64,000 nucleotides of DNA from contig JALFTB010000001.1 in the NCBI GenBank assembly GCA_022779465.1, forward strand, positions 1 through 64,000. Direction: 5' to 3'. The notes under the pieces were generated by a model. That model made no database searches. It was not told the origin of the DNA and saw nothing but the letters and a program-made list of their open reading frames with translations. Source of the stretch: CAG-533 sp022779465 (GTDB taxonomy: Bacteria; Bacillota_I; Bacilli_A; RF39; UBA660). Made by a program: the position numbers and the translations under genes. This document shows positions 26,346 to 36,227 of the stretch, in pieces; positions within the stretch are counted from its first letter, which is position 1; each line of letters opens with the position of its first letter.

Positions 26346-26558
26346 TTATGATAAAAAGTTTATTATAATATCTTTACTTAAAATATCTGAGTACGAATAA
26401 CTCTTTTTTTCTATACCATTAGATACTATAAATACATGACTATAACATTCTGATATGTAGCCATAAAATATTTCATTTCTGTTTCTATTTTCTCTTGATG
26501 TAACTTTTATTTCTTGATTTAAATGATTTCTTATATTTGTTTTAATTGATTCAATCAT
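26346..26558 (-). CDS. veg: Veg-family protein
   Basis: A 70-residue protein with the Veg pattern: a short helix, then a small beta-barrel. It shows IRNHLNQEIKVTSRENRNRNEIFYGYISECYSHVFIVS and SYSYSDIL. In B. subtilis Veg promotes biofilm matrix gene expression and is highly expressed. It overlaps the yabG stop by 4 bp (ATGA), as expected from synteny ksgA-yabG-veg. Confidence 0.85.
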   Translation of the reverse strand: MIESIKTNIRNHLNQEIKVTSRENRNRNEIFYGYISECYSHVFIVSNGIEKKSYSYSDILSKDIIINFLS

Positions 26559-27328
26559 CTTGGATACCCCACATACATAAGTCCATTACAAACAACTCCT
26601 CCCATTCCATCGGAACCATATTTGGTTTTATTTAAAAGTTCAATTAAATCTATTGTTTTCATTTTGTCGGTTAAAGCAATTGATGAAGCTATTATGGCAG
26701 GATCTAAAGCATGAATATTTACTCTTTTGGGACTAGATGCAAAATTTGCTCCACATTTAATTAATTCTTCATAATCGCTTTGACATGCACCAGCAATTAT
26801 TATTAACTTGTCATGGTTTTTTTCATATTTTCTTGCTTTTTTAACTGATTCACAAAAATATTTTGAATTACGATAATTATTTAAATTTGTTTTAGAACCT
26901 TTCTTTGGATAATATGCATCATGACCAGTTATTATGACAATGTCAGGATTACATTCTAATAAATATTTATTGATTTTATTTGGTAATTCTTCTTCACTTA
27001 CAACTTTTCCAAAAGCTTTTAAATTGTTTTGTTTATAATAATTTAGACATCTATTTAAATATTCTTCGTCACCATCGCAATGTAAAATTTTGGCTGGCAT
27101 ATAAAAGTATTCATTGCGATCTAAATTGTCATTATTGGTAACTTTGTATTCAAAATTATCTTTGCGATTTTCTGTATATAAAACTAAATCTTCAATCGGA
27201 CTATCTGCATATAATCTGACATTTTCACCTTTTAAATAACAAACTCCATCTTTTATGTTTAAAATTTTAAATATTGTATCGTTATTATAACTTTTTCTTG
27301 TTACATAGTCGCCTTTTTTAAAGTTCAT
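26555..27328 (-). CDS. yabG: Sporulation-specific protease YabG
   Basis: A 257-residue YabG, the protease that trims spore coat proteins in the mother cell. Landmarks are the KGDYVTRKSY start, PAKILHCDGDEEYL, DIVIITGHDAY, IIAGACQSDYEEL (candidate Cys nucleophile region) and GANFASSPKRVNIHALDPA. Slightly shorter than B. subtilis YabG. ATG 27328 is chosen behind AAGGTGGT. Confidence 0.92.
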   Translation of the reverse strand: MNFKKGDYVTRKSYNNDTIFKILNIKDGVCYLKGENVRLYADSPIEDLVLYTENRKDNFEYKVTNNDNLDRNEYFYMPAKILHCDGDEEYLNRCLNYYKQNNLKAFGKVVSEEELPNKINKYLLECNPDIVIITGHDAYYPKKGSKTNLNNYRNSKYFCESVKKARKYEKNHDKLIIIAGACQSDYEELIKCGANFASSPKRVNIHALDPAIIASSIALTDKMKTIDLIELLNKTKYGSDGMGGVVCNGLMYVGYPR

Positions 27329-27371
27329 AGTTACCACCTTAATTAATATTTATGCAAAAAAAAAGCAAATA

Positions 27372-28154
27372 TTATTGCTTTAGTTTATTTGATATTTCAA
27401 TATATACTTCTATTGGTATTTCTTCGGCACGATTATTTAGAGAATAGCCATTGGCTTCTAATACCGGAGAGATTATATCTAAATTAAAGTTTTTTAAATT
27501 GTTTCTTAAATTTTTTCTTTTAAATTGGAATGCTGATTCAATTAAGTTATTAAAAATATTAAAATCTGTTTTCTCTTTATTATTTGGAGTTAATTTAATA
27601 ATTGCACTGTCAACATTTGGTCTTGGATAAAAACAATTTTTACTTACATTAAATAATTTTTTTATGTCATAAAAATAATTAAGAAGTACGGTGATATAAC
27701 CATAGTCCTTTGTTTTGGGCTTAGCTGATAATCGATCTGCTACTTCTTTTTGAACCATTAATACTAGTCCTTGAGGATTTATATTAGCAAAAGTAATCTT
27801 TTTTATAATCGGAGTGGTTATATAATATGGGATGTTAGCTATTACATATAGATTTTCATATTTGATGGTAGATAAATCGGCTGTTAAATCAGCTTCTAAA
27901 AAGTCTTTAAAGAATATTTGGGTTTTCTCATTTTTAATGGATTCTAATTGTTCTTGAAGAGATTTATCTATTTCATAACAGATAATATTACAATTATATT
28001 TTTGAAGCCATTTTGTTAAATTACCACTTCCGGGTCCCACTTCAATAATTAAATCATTTGGATTAGGACTTATTGATTTATATATTTTTTGTAATATGCC
28101 TTGATCATTTAAAAAATTTTGTCCATATTTCTTTTTAAAAATGTGTTCTTTCAT
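27372..28154 (-). CDS. rsmA: 16S rRNA dimethyladenosine transferase RsmA (KsgA)
   Basis: A 260-residue SAM-dependent enzyme that dimethylates the two adjacent adenines in helix 45 of 16S rRNA. KKKYGQNFLND (about 7-17), VGPGSGNLT (SAM site), NIPYYITTPI (catalytic NIPY) and the C-terminal FQFKRKNLRNNL are clear. The start is uncertain: ATG 28154 and an in-frame GTG at 28163 both lack a good ribosome site. The rnmV gene that precedes ksgA in B. subtilis is absent here. Confidence 0.95.
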   Translation of the reverse strand: MKEHIFKKKYGQNFLNDQGILQKIYKSISPNPNDLIIEVGPGSGNLTKWLQKYNCNIICYEIDKSLQEQLESIKNEKTQIFFKDFLEADLTADLSTIKYENLYVIANIPYYITTPIIKKITFANINPQGLVLMVQKEVADRLSAKPKTKDYGYITVLLNYFYDIKKLFNVSKNCFYPRPNVDSAIIKLTPNNKEKTDFNIFNNLIESAFQFKRKNLRNNLKNFNLDIISPVLEANGYSLNNRAEEIPIEVYIEISNKLKQ

Positions 28155-28179
28155 ATTAATCACATTAATAGTTTATCAT

Positions 28180-28205
28180 AAAAAAAAGATAGTTTAAACT
28201 ATCTT
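28180..28205 (-). terminator. Terminator of the 3D-domain gene
   Basis: A perfect 20-bp palindrome AAGATAGTTTAAACTATCTT with a U-run overlaps the stop codon. Confidence 0.75.
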
Positions 28206-28726
28206 GTATATCCGAATCTTAAAATATTGTATGATATGTCTCTTCTACCAACTGATGTTAATGCTTCTTGTTGTGATGCCACTAGTAAATCTAACGCCGT
28301 TCCGGTTACGCCTCTATCTAGAACAATAGCGGTAACTGGTGCATTGTTTAAATTAAATTGAACTATTGAACCACATGGAAGGCTTCTTGATGAAGCGACG
28401 ATTCTAACTGTACCATAATCTTTATCATTATAGGTAGTAATTCTATCTGTTAAAACATTTTGTCCAGTGCATCCTAATGTACCACCACATAATGGGCAAT
28501 CAGCTGCATAACCAGTTAAGACTCCATTATATGTATCTTTAGGAGCATATAAATCATTTTTTTGAATTTCTTCAATTTTAACTGACATTGCATGTAAATC
28601 AAGGGTTTTATTTAAATTGTCGTTTGTACTTTTTAATTCAGATTGTGGAATACAAACTGATGGAAAAGATAAAATTGTTATTGTTATAATAAATAGTCTA
28701 ATATATTTGAAAATTTTTCTTTTCAT
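28199..28726 (-). CDS. yabE: Secreted 3D-domain protein (YabE-like)
   Basis: A 175-residue protein with a signal peptide (about 1-25) and a C-terminal 3D domain (about 68-172) of the double-psi beta-barrel type found in MltA and YabE. Conserved acidic residues are in GYAADCP, VLDRGVTGTALDLL and VGRRDISY. It likely cleaves or binds peptidoglycan. It lacks the repeated DUF348/G5 regions of full YabE, so it resembles a short Rpf/stationary-phase type. It sits between tatD and rsmA as yabE does. Confidence 0.82.
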   Translation of the reverse strand: MKRKIFKYIRLFIITITILSFPSVCIPQSELKSTNDNLNKTLDLHAMSVKIEEIQKNDLYAPKDTYNGVLTGYAADCPLCGGTLGCTGQNVLTDRITTYNDKDYGTVRIVASSRSLPCGSIVQFNLNNAPVTAIVLDRGVTGTALDLLVASQQEALTSVGRRDISYNILRFGYTR

Positions 28727-28756
28727 AACTTATGCTCCATATCTTTTTTCATTGTA

Positions 28757-29515
28757 TCATGTTTGGGTTTTTATGTCAAAAATATCATTGAAATTTGATT
28801 CTAAGATGTTTTCAACTTTTTCAGGAGATAAACTATATATTTCACATATTTTCTTTTCGATTATATTTAAATTCAAAGGTTCATTTATGGTTCCCCTCAA
28901 TGGTGCTGGAGATAAATAAGGTGAATCGGTTTCTAAAAGAATGTTTTCTATGTTGATTTTAGATAAGGTTTGCGGCAAATTAGAATTTTTAAATGTTACT
29001 ACTCCACCTATTCCTAATTTGAATCCCAGTTTTATAAATTCTGTTGCTGTTTCAAGACTGCCAGAAAAACAATGAATTATTCCTTTATTATGATGTCGTT
29101 TTAATATCTTAAGTAAATCGTCAGTAGCATTACGATTGTGAATTATTACTGGCAAATTATTATTTTCTGCTAAAGTTAAAAAGTAATCTAATAATTTAAT
29201 TTGTTCTTCTTTGTTTTGGTCATTATGATAATAGTCTAAACCTATTTCTCCGATAGCAATTATACCTTTAGTATTGATGTTTTGGGTAATATAATCTAAT
29301 TCTTTATCTAAATTTAAACTTATATTATCAGGATGAATTCCTAAGGCTCCATAAACATTTTGATTATTTATGAGTTTTAAAACTTCTTCGTTACTTATTT
29401 GATTGTATCCATTTATAATTATTCTTTTTATATTCGAAGATGATAAATTATCAATTATTGATTGAGGATTATAATATTCTGTAGAAAGAATATGACAATG
29501 TGTATCTGTTAACAT
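28757..29515 (-). CDS. tatD: TatD-family metal-dependent DNase
   Basis: A 252-residue TIM-barrel hydrolase. Metal ligands are visible as DTHCH (about 3-7), the GEIGLDYY Glu (about 90), PVIIHNR, HCFSG and ETDSPYLSP. TatD proteins have 3'-5' exonuclease and AP-endonuclease activity in vitro. GGTGA precedes the ATG. The metG-tatD-3D-rsmA order is the B. subtilis metS-yabD-yabE-ksgA order. Confidence 0.95.
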   Translation of the reverse strand: MLTDTHCHILSTEYYNPQSIIDNLSSSNIKRIIINGYNQISNEEVLKLINNQNVYGALGIHPDNISLNLDKELDYITQNINTKGIIAIGEIGLDYYHNDQNKEEQIKLLDYFLTLAENNNLPVIIHNRNATDDLLKILKRHHNKGIIHCFSGSLETATEFIKLGFKLGIGGVVTFKNSNLPQTLSKINIENILLETDSPYLSPAPLRGTINEPLNLNIIEKKICEIYSLSPEKVENILESNFNDIFDIKTQT

Positions 29516-29542
29516 TTAACATCACCTTATTTTAGTATAAAT

Positions 29543-29573
29543 TAAAAAGCATCTTATAACAAGATACTTTTAT
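29543..29573 (-). terminator. metG terminator
   Basis: An 11-bp stem with one G-U pair (AAAAGTATCTT/AAGATGCTTTT) followed by a U-run, overlapping the metG stop. Confidence 0.75.
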
Positions 29574-31099
29574 TTAGTTTCTATTCTGGCAAATAATACT
29601 TCTGGAGAGTTTACTTTTACTCCTGGTAATAATTTACCATATGTTAAATCATCGAATGTAGTAAATTCAGTATTAATTTGTTTTAAGGCTTTTTCAGCAG
29701 ATGTTGGAATATATGCCTTTAATAATATAGAAGAAATTCTTAATCCTTCTAATAGATTGTATAACACGGTTCCTAATCTTTCTTTTTTTGTTTCATCTTT
29801 TGCTAGGGTCCAAGGTGTTGTATCATCAATGTATTTATTACATTTTGATAGTAAATCCATTATTTCAATAATTGCTTCATTTACTTTTAATTCATTCATT
29901 TTTCTAGTTACGATTTTTGGTAATTTATTAATTGAATTTATTAAATCTTCATCGATTTTTTCTGGTTTACTATTTGGTTGAACTACACCATCAAAATATT
30001 TATTTAGCATTGAGATTGTTCTATTTAGTAGATTACCATAGTTATTAGCTAAATCAGAGTTAGTTCTAGCTATTAATAATTCTTCAGAAAAGTTACCATC
30101 GTTTCCAAAAGGAACTTCTCTTAAAGCATAGTATCTTACTGCATCTACCCCATAATCTTCAATATATTCTCTTGGATCTTTATAGTTTCCTAAGGATTTA
30201 GAAATTTTGCCGCCATTAATAATTAACCACCCATGACCAAATACTTTTTTAGGTAATTCTAATCCTAGTGCCATTAAAAGACATGGCCAAATAATAGTGT
30301 GAAATCTGATTATTTCTTTTCCTACTAAGTGTAAATCTGCTGGCCAATATTTTTTGAACTTGGTATCATCGTCACTCATGTATCCTAGTGATGTAATATA
30401 GTTAGTTAAAGCATCAATCCAAACATAAACTACATGATTAGGGTCAAAATCTACTGGTATACCCCATTTGAATGAAGTTCTTGAAACACATAAATCTTCT
30501 AAACCTGGCTTAATAAAGTTATTTATCATTTCATTTTTTCTAGATGTTGGTTGAATAAAATCTGGATGTTGTTCTAGGAAGTTTTCTAAGTTTTGTTGGT
30601 ATTTTGATAGTTTAAAGAAATATGCTTCTTCTGAAACTTCTTTTACTTCTCTACCACAATCAGGACACATACCATCTACAAGTTGGGTTTCAGTCCAGAA
30701 AGATTCACAAGGAGTACAATATAATCCTTTATATTCACCTTTATAGATATCGCCTTGATCATATAATTTTTTAAATATTTTTTGAACAGCGGCTTCATGA
30801 TCTTTGTCTGTTGTTCTGATGAAATAATCATAACTAATTCCTAAAGATTTCCATAATTCTTTTGCATTGTCAACTATTTCATCTACATATTCTTTAGGTG
30901 TCTTACCAGCTTCTTTTGCCTTTAATTCAATCTTTTGGCCATGTTCATCTGTTCCTGTTTGAAAAAAGACATCATATCCTTCTAATCTTTTGAATCTTGC
31001 TATGGCATCGGCAATTATTGTTGTATAGCAATGACCAATATGAAAATTAGCACTTGGATAATAAATTGGGGTTGTTAAATAATATTTTTTCTTTTCCAT
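29570..31099 (-). CDS. metG: Methionyl-tRNA synthetase
   Basis: A 509-residue class I synthetase. The HIGH signature is FHIGH (about 19-23) and the KMSKS equivalent is KISKS (about 299-303). A zinc knuckle CTPC...CPDC sits at about 128-146. It lacks the C-terminal Trbp111-like tRNA-binding domain of longer forms. It charges initiator and elongator tRNA-Met. It is under T-box control (31116-31314). Confidence 0.97.
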   Translation of the reverse strand: MEKKKYYLTTPIYYPSANFHIGHCYTTIIADAIARFKRLEGYDVFFQTGTDEHGQKIELKAKEAGKTPKEYVDEIVDNAKELWKSLGISYDYFIRTTDKDHEAAVQKIFKKLYDQGDIYKGEYKGLYCTPCESFWTETQLVDGMCPDCGREVKEVSEEAYFFKLSKYQQNLENFLEQHPDFIQPTSRKNEMINNFIKPGLEDLCVSRTSFKWGIPVDFDPNHVVYVWIDALTNYITSLGYMSDDDTKFKKYWPADLHLVGKEIIRFHTIIWPCLLMALGLELPKKVFGHGWLIINGGKISKSLGNYKDPREYIEDYGVDAVRYYALREVPFGNDGNFSEELLIARTNSDLANNYGNLLNRTISMLNKYFDGVVQPNSKPEKIDEDLINSINKLPKIVTRKMNELKVNEAIIEIMDLLSKCNKYIDDTTPWTLAKDETKKERLGTVLYNLLEGLRISSILLKAYIPTSAEKALKQINTEFTTFDDLTYGKLLPGVKVNSPEVLFARIETK

Positions 31100-31115
31100 T
31101 TTGTTTTTCCTTTCT

Positions 31116-31314
31116 AAAAAAAATTCATAAACTAAAGGACGACTTAATGCCGTGGTACCACCTTAATTCATGAATTTCATGCACTTATATCTTAACGCGA
31201 TTATTACGTTTGAACTCCAGAACCATATTCATTATCAATAAATAATTCTCTTTCACCAAGCAAGAACTCTCTTTGTATTTACTAAATAATTACTCTTTCC
31301 TTCTTCGTTCAATA
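31116..31314 (-). promoter_or_regulatory. T-box riboswitch, Met-specific, upstream of metG
   Basis: The minus strand contains the T-box core AAGGTGGTACCACGG. A terminator (TCCTTTAGTTTATGAAT then a U-run) can pair with the AATTCATGAATTAAGG segment. Upstream, the candidate specifier region GAATATGGTTCTGG contains ATG, matching Met. Uncharged tRNA-Met would stabilise the antiterminator and switch on metG. Confidence 0.9.
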
Positions 31315-31320
31315 TAGTTC

Positions 31321-31349
31321 ATTCTAACATAATATGTTGATTTTATCAA
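31321..31349 (-). promoter_or_regulatory. metG promoter
   Basis: Minus strand TTGATA, a 17-nt spacer and TAGAAT preceded by TGT. It overlaps the last codons of the SpoVT-like gene. Confidence 0.7.
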
Positions 31350-31759
31350 GAATAATCAAAATAAGAAGATATTATTCTAGAAATTAATTTAAGAAATTTT
31401 TGATTTTCATCATTATTGTCTATATATATTTTAACCTTGCCAATTTCAATTGAATTCATTATTATTTCAGTTTCAATAAAATGATTACTTGGACTTATGG
31501 AAATAATCTTTTTATTTCGATCAGTTATTTCTATTCCATACTTATATATTTCATTTATATATTCCGCGATTGACTTGATGTAATTGTAATAATTTTCTAA
31601 ATATGAATATTTAGATATAAGTATTTTTGAATCGTCGGAAGTAATCATTATATTTTCATTTTCTTGTATTTTTAACTTGTGTCTTACTTCTTTAGGAATT
31701 ACTATTCTTCCTAATTCATCTATTTTTCTTATATAATTATTTGTTTTCACATATACCAC
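31346..31759 (-). CDS. spoVT: SpoVT/AbrB-type transcription factor, shortened sensor domain
   Basis: A 137-residue protein with an N-terminal AbrB swapped-hairpin DNA-binding domain (about 9-52: RKIDELGRIVIPKEVRHKLKI). A reduced GAF-like C-terminal region follows (about 60-137). It lies directly downstream of mfd, exactly where B. subtilis has spoVT (178 residues), which tunes SigG-dependent genes in the forespore. The start is GTG (31759, or GTG 31750) with no good ribosome site, 30 bp after the mfd stop, which suggests coupling. It could also serve as an AbrB-like regulator. Confidence 0.78.
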   Translation of the reverse strand: MVYVKTNNYIRKIDELGRIVIPKEVRHKLKIQENENIMITSDDSKILISKYSYLENYYNYIKSIAEYINEIYKYGIEITDRNKKIISISPSNHFIETEIIMNSIEIGKVKIYIDNNDENQKFLKLISRIISSYFDYS

Positions 31760-31788
31760 TAAATATAGTGTGGAAAATAATTTTCTTT

Positions 31789-34700
31789 TTATTCCATATC
31801 AGATATGATTTCTTGTAAAAGATCAACTAAATAATAGATGTAATGTTTTTCTAAGTTAATTATTGGCAAATTAATAATTATTCTTTTTGCCATGTATTTT
31901 AGTTTAAATTTTGGATTAATATTATATAATTTTAAGAATAATTTTTCTCCATTGATTTTTGAAGATATATCTTCTGGTAATGAAAATTCTATGTAAGTTT
32001 TGGTTTGTATAATATTCTTAATTTTTAATTGAAAAGCTAATTTTTCGAACCATTCTTCGTACATATATATTTCAAGTTTATCATTGATTTTACCAAATCT
32101 GTCTTCTATTTCAGCTTTAATTTTGGTTAATGTTGTATAGTCTTTTATTGAGTTTATTAACTGATGTATTTCTATTCTTACGCTTTCATCAGATACGTAT
32201 GTTTCATCAATGTGGGTATCGATATCTATAAGTGATGTATCGTTTTCGTCTTCTACTTTAGGAATTCCTTTTATTTCATTTAAAGTTTCTTCTATCATTT
32301 TTGTATAAAGTTCTATTCCTACTGAATCAATAAATCCGGCTTGTTCACTACCTAAAAGATCACCTGCTCCTCTAATTGATAAATCTCTCATGGCTATTTT
32401 ATAGCCACTACCTAACTCGGTAAACTCTTTTATAGCATTTAATCTTTTAACAGCTATTTCATTAAGTATCTTGGAATTATTGTATGTTAGATATGCATAG
32501 GCAATTTTATTAGTTCTTCCAACTCTACCTCTTAATTGGTATAACTGACTCAATCCATAATTTTGAGCATCAATTATAATTAATGTATTTACGTTAGATA
32601 TATCTATACCTGTTTCTATAATTGTTGTACATACTAAAATATCATATTTTTTATCAATAAAATCTTCAATTATTTTTTCTAATTCTTGTTTACTCATTTG
32701 ACCATGAGCATAGCAAATTTTGGCATCGGGTACTAATTTTGACAATTTTGATGCTTCTTGTTCTATTTTAGATACATTATTATATAAATAAAACACTTGT
32801 CCATTTCTGGATAATTCTTTGTATATTGCTTCTTTAATTAATTCATTATTTTGTTCAACAACATAGGTTTGAACTGGATAACGGTCTTCTGGTGCTGTAT
32901 CTAATATAGATAGATCTTTTAAACCTGACATTGCCATTTTAAGTGTTCTTGGAATAGGTGTTGCTGATAATGTTAAGACATTTACGTTTTTACTAATTTC
33001 TTTGATTTTTTCTTTTTGGGTTACACCAAATCTCTGTTCTTCATCGACAACTAATAATCCTAATTTTTTATATTCGATTTTTTCATTAAATAATTTATGA
33101 GTTCCGAAGATTAAATCTATTTTACCATCTTTAAGATCATTTACAATTTTGTTAAATTCTTTGGCTGTGGTAAATCTATTTGTTATCGCAATATTTATTG
33201 GAAAATCTTTAAATCTTTTTAGAGCATTACTGTATTGTTGTTTTGATAAAATTGTTGTTGGGCAAAGATACGCAACTTGGTAGCCATTCATTATTGTATT
33301 AAATATTGCTCTAAATGCTACTTCAGTTTTACCAAATCCTACATCTCCACATAATAATCTATCCATTGGTTTGTCAGATTTTAAATCATTGAGAATATCA
33401 TCAATACATCTCAATTGATCACGGGTTTCGGTATATTCAAACTTATCGGCAAAAATTAAATCTTCAGGATATTGAATATATTTTGGACTTTTTAGTTTTG
33501 AACGTTCCGCATATAATTTTAACAATTCTTCAGATATATCTTTAATTTTTGATTTAACTGCTCTTTTTGTTTTTTCCCAAGAAGTAGAATTTAAGTGATT
33601 AATTTTAGGAGCATTACTTCCGGCATCTGAATATTTATATATTGTATTTATCTTTTCTACTGGAATATATACTTTATCATTTCCAGCATATTTGATTAAA
33701 ATATAGTCTTTTTCGAAAGAATTTTTATTTAATGTAATTACTCCGCCATAGATACCAATACCATGGGCAGCATGAACAACATAATCTCCAATTTTAATAT
33801 CATTAAAATCTTTTATTTTACGTCCAATTTTAACGGGATTATGATATCTGACGTTGGCTTCATTGTTTGAATCGATGTCATAATCTGTGATAACGATATA
33901 TTTATCAACAATAAATCCCTGATTTATTCTTTCATTTATAAAATATAGTTTATTTGCTTCATACGTTGTTCCGGTTGAAAAATGAAAAATTTTCTTTAAA
34001 TATTCTTTTAAATTTTTGTTTTGAATAGCAAATAGTGTAGATTTTTTAGAATCGCGATGAGTAATAAAAAATTCCAAATTTTCAAAATTTGATTTGAAAT
34101 TATCTATAGTTTGAGATTTAACATCTAAATAACCTGAAATATTAAATGACGCTAAATTAACTTCGTTTTTAATGTTGAATTCTGACAAGCTATACATATA
34201 TTTGTAATTAGAATCAATTTCTTTTTCTATTTTATAATTAAAGATTTGTTCTTCTAATTCTTGATTAGCTTTTTCAATTAATTCAGGATTAATTTTAATA
34301 ACAGTTGGATCGTCTAATAGATTGTATAAAGAAGTATTGTCGTTTGATAAAATTTCTTTATATGGTAAAATTTGAATATTTGGAATTTCTTTAATTGTAA
34401 GCTGACTTTCGGCATCAAATTCTTTTATTTTTTCGATATCATTGCCAAATAATTCAATTCTGATTGGATTTTCACAATTATACGGAAATAAATCAATAAC
34501 AAATCCTCTTACAGAATATTCACCTGATGATGTTACAATAGATGTTTTTGTATAACCGAATTGATAAAGTAATTCTTCTAAATTTTCTCTATTTACAGTT
34601 GTATTTGATTTTAAATCTATCTTTAATTTATCGATACTTTTAGAATTAGGTACAAAACGTAAAAAACCAGTTAAATTGGCAATAATTATTTTTTGCCCTG

Positions 34701-34989
34701 GTTCATTTATTTTATTTAAAGTTTCTAAACGTTTAATCTTTAAATCTGGAGATACAGCAATAGCAACTGATGTTAAAAATTCATCCATTGGAAAAAGGAA
34801 GACATTGTCTTTATATGTCTTCAAATTATTATAATATTTAGTGGCTTCAAAAAGTGAACTTGTTAAAACAACTATGTTATTATTTGATTTATTGCTTAAA
34901 TAATTTATATATAGTGTCTTTAATTCATCAGTTAATCCACTAATATTATTTGTTTTAAATTGATCAAAAATGTTTGATAAAAATTTCAT
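31789..34989 (-). CDS. mfd: Transcription-repair coupling factor Mfd
   Basis: A 1066-residue translocase that removes stalled RNA polymerase and recruits UvrA. A UvrB-like N-terminal region (about 1-330) is followed by the RNA-polymerase interaction domain (DYVVHAAHGIGIY, about 400), the helicase core with CGDVGFGKTE (Walker A, about 550) and DEEQRFG. The TRG motif region and a C-terminal autoinhibitory domain complete it. Slightly shorter than B. subtilis Mfd. It begins 1 bp after pth ends. Confidence 0.97.
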   Translation of the reverse strand: MKFLSNIFDQFKTNNISGLTDELKTLYINYLSNKSNNNIVVLTSSLFEATKYYNNLKTYKDNVFLFPMDEFLTSVAIAVSPDLKIKRLETLNKINEPGQKIIIANLTGFLRFVPNSKSIDKLKIDLKSNTTVNRENLEELLYQFGYTKTSIVTSSGEYSVRGFVIDLFPYNCENPIRIELFGNDIEKIKEFDAESQLTIKEIPNIQILPYKEILSNDNTSLYNLLDDPTVIKINPELIEKANQELEEQIFNYKIEKEIDSNYKYMYSLSEFNIKNEVNLASFNISGYLDVKSQTIDNFKSNFENLEFFITHRDSKKSTLFAIQNKNLKEYLKKIFHFSTGTTYEANKLYFINERINQGFIVDKYIVITDYDIDSNNEANVRYHNPVKIGRKIKDFNDIKIGDYVVHAAHGIGIYGGVITLNKNSFEKDYILIKYAGNDKVYIPVEKINTIYKYSDAGSNAPKINHLNSTSWEKTKRAVKSKIKDISEELLKLYAERSKLKSPKYIQYPEDLIFADKFEYTETRDQLRCIDDILNDLKSDKPMDRLLCGDVGFGKTEVAFRAIFNTIMNGYQVAYLCPTTILSKQQYSNALKRFKDFPINIAITNRFTTAKEFNKIVNDLKDGKIDLIFGTHKLFNEKIEYKKLGLLVVDEEQRFGVTQKEKIKEISKNVNVLTLSATPIPRTLKMAMSGLKDLSILDTAPEDRYPVQTYVVEQNNELIKEAIYKELSRNGQVFYLYNNVSKIEQEASKLSKLVPDAKICYAHGQMSKQELEKIIEDFIDKKYDILVCTTIIETGIDISNVNTLIIIDAQNYGLSQLYQLRGRVGRTNKIAYAYLTYNNSKILNEIAVKRLNAIKEFTELGSGYKIAMRDLSIRGAGDLLGSEQAGFIDSVGIELYTKMIEETLNEIKGIPKVEDENDTSLIDIDTHIDETYVSDESVRIEIHQLINSIKDYTTLTKIKAEIEDRFGKINDKLEIYMYEEWFEKLAFQLKIKNIIQTKTYIEFSLPEDISSKINGEKLFLKLYNINPKFKLKYMAKRIIINLPIINLEKHYIYYLVDLLQEIISDME

Positions 34990-34990
34990 T

Positions 34991-35536
34991 TTAATTATAC
35001 CTATTCATTAATGTTTCTATTTTAGTATTATTTATAAAGTCAGTAATTATTTGGTTGTACGTATTCATATTATTTTTTAATATTTCTAAATCTGATTTAG
35101 GAAATTTACCAAGTACAAATTCTATTGTGTCATTTGTAGGTTTAGAAATACCAATTTTCAATCTCAAGAATTCATCTGTTTTGATATTTTTAATAATATC
35201 TTTAATACCATTATGACCACCGGCAGAACTTTTAAGTTTTAATCTTACTTTACCAATATCTAAATCCATATCATCTTGAATAACTAATAAATCTTTTGTG
35301 TCTATTTTATAATAATTTAGATAATATTGGACAGCTTGACCAGATAAATTCATATAAGTTGTTGGTTTAATAAATAATACGTTTTCATTATTAATTGTCA
35401 GTTTTAATACATATGCTAATGATTCTTTTTTCCAATTATCACTATTTACAAAGTTATCTATAATCATATAACCAATGTTGTGTCTTGTATTTTCATATTC
35501 TTTTCCAGGATTACCTAATCCAACTATTAATTTCAT
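34991..35536 (-). CDS. pth: Peptidyl-tRNA hydrolase
   Basis: A 181-residue enzyme that frees tRNA from prematurely released peptidyl-tRNA. GLGNPGKEYENTRHN (catalytic His in TRHN), KPTTYMNLSG, QDDMDLDIG and GGHNGIKDI are all present. ATG 35536 is chosen behind AGGTGA, which lies in the end of the upstream methyltransferase gene. Called spoVC in B. subtilis, and adjacent to mfd there too. Confidence 0.96.
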   Translation of the reverse strand: MKLIVGLGNPGKEYENTRHNIGYMIIDNFVNSDNWKKESLAYVLKLTINNENVLFIKPTTYMNLSGQAVQYYLNYYKIDTKDLLVIQDDMDLDIGKVRLKLKSSAGGHNGIKDIIKNIKTDEFLRLKIGISKPTNDTIEFVLGKFPKSDLEILKNNMNTYNQIITDFINNTKIETLMNRYN

Positions 35537-35540
35537 ATTA

Positions 35541-36227
35541 CTATTCACCTCTGTAATTTTTTGTTAATAATGGTGGTAAGATTTTTAAATCATCTTTACC
35601 ATTTTTCATTGCTTCTACTAATATTATAGAACAATTTTTATCAAAATCATCATAAGCACATTCAATTCTTTTAATTCCAAAATTATATTTTTTTAAATAA
35701 TTTACTAATTCTATAAATCGATCAGGTCGATATACTATGTTTAATTTTCCTTTTGGTTTCAATAATTTTGAAGAAATTTCAATTATCTCTTCTAAGGTGA
35801 TTTTAATTTCGTGTCTTGCAATTGATTTAATAATATTATCATTTATATTCGATGTCTCATTATATTTAAAATATGGAGGATTGCAAGTTATAATGTCAAA
35901 AGTGGATGGAGAAAAATAATTTTGCCAATTTTTAATATCATCGTTTATTAAAGAAATATTTGTTATATTATTTATATTTATGGATTCTTTAGCTAGATTG
36001 TATACTTCATTTTGAATTTCAACACAAGAAATTGATGAAATCTTTTTTGATAAAATAATTGGTAATGGAGCATTGCCTGTACACAAATCTAATAATTTTT
36101 TATCGGTATAGTTTACATTTACAAAATCTGCTAATAAAATTGAATCTAAAGAAAACTTAAAAAAAGATGGATTTTGTACAATTTTATATCCATAATCTAA
36201 TAAATCATTAACAACATTCTGTTCCAT
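35541..36227 (-). CDS. tRNA (adenine) methyltransferase, TrmN6/YabB family
   Basis: A 228-residue Rossmann-fold methyltransferase with the LLDLCTGNAPLPI SAM motif (about 40-53) and the NPPY motif (about 115-118) typical of N6-adenine enzymes. By family (YfiC/YabB) it would methylate A37 of tRNA-Val; the substrate here is inferred. It overlaps the end of yaaT by 20 bp, the same neighbour pair as yaaT-yabB in Bacillus. Confidence 0.85.
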   Translation of the reverse strand: MEQNVVNDLLDYGYKIVQNPSFFKFSLDSILLADFVNVNYTDKKLLDLCTGNAPLPIILSKKISSISCVEIQNEVYNLAKESININNITNISLINDDIKNWQNYFSPSTFDIITCNPPYFKYNETSNINDNIIKSIARHEIKITLEEIIEISSKLLKPKGKLNIVYRPDRFIELVNYLKKYNFGIKRIECAYDDFDKNCSIILVEAMKNGKDDLKILPPLLTKNYRGE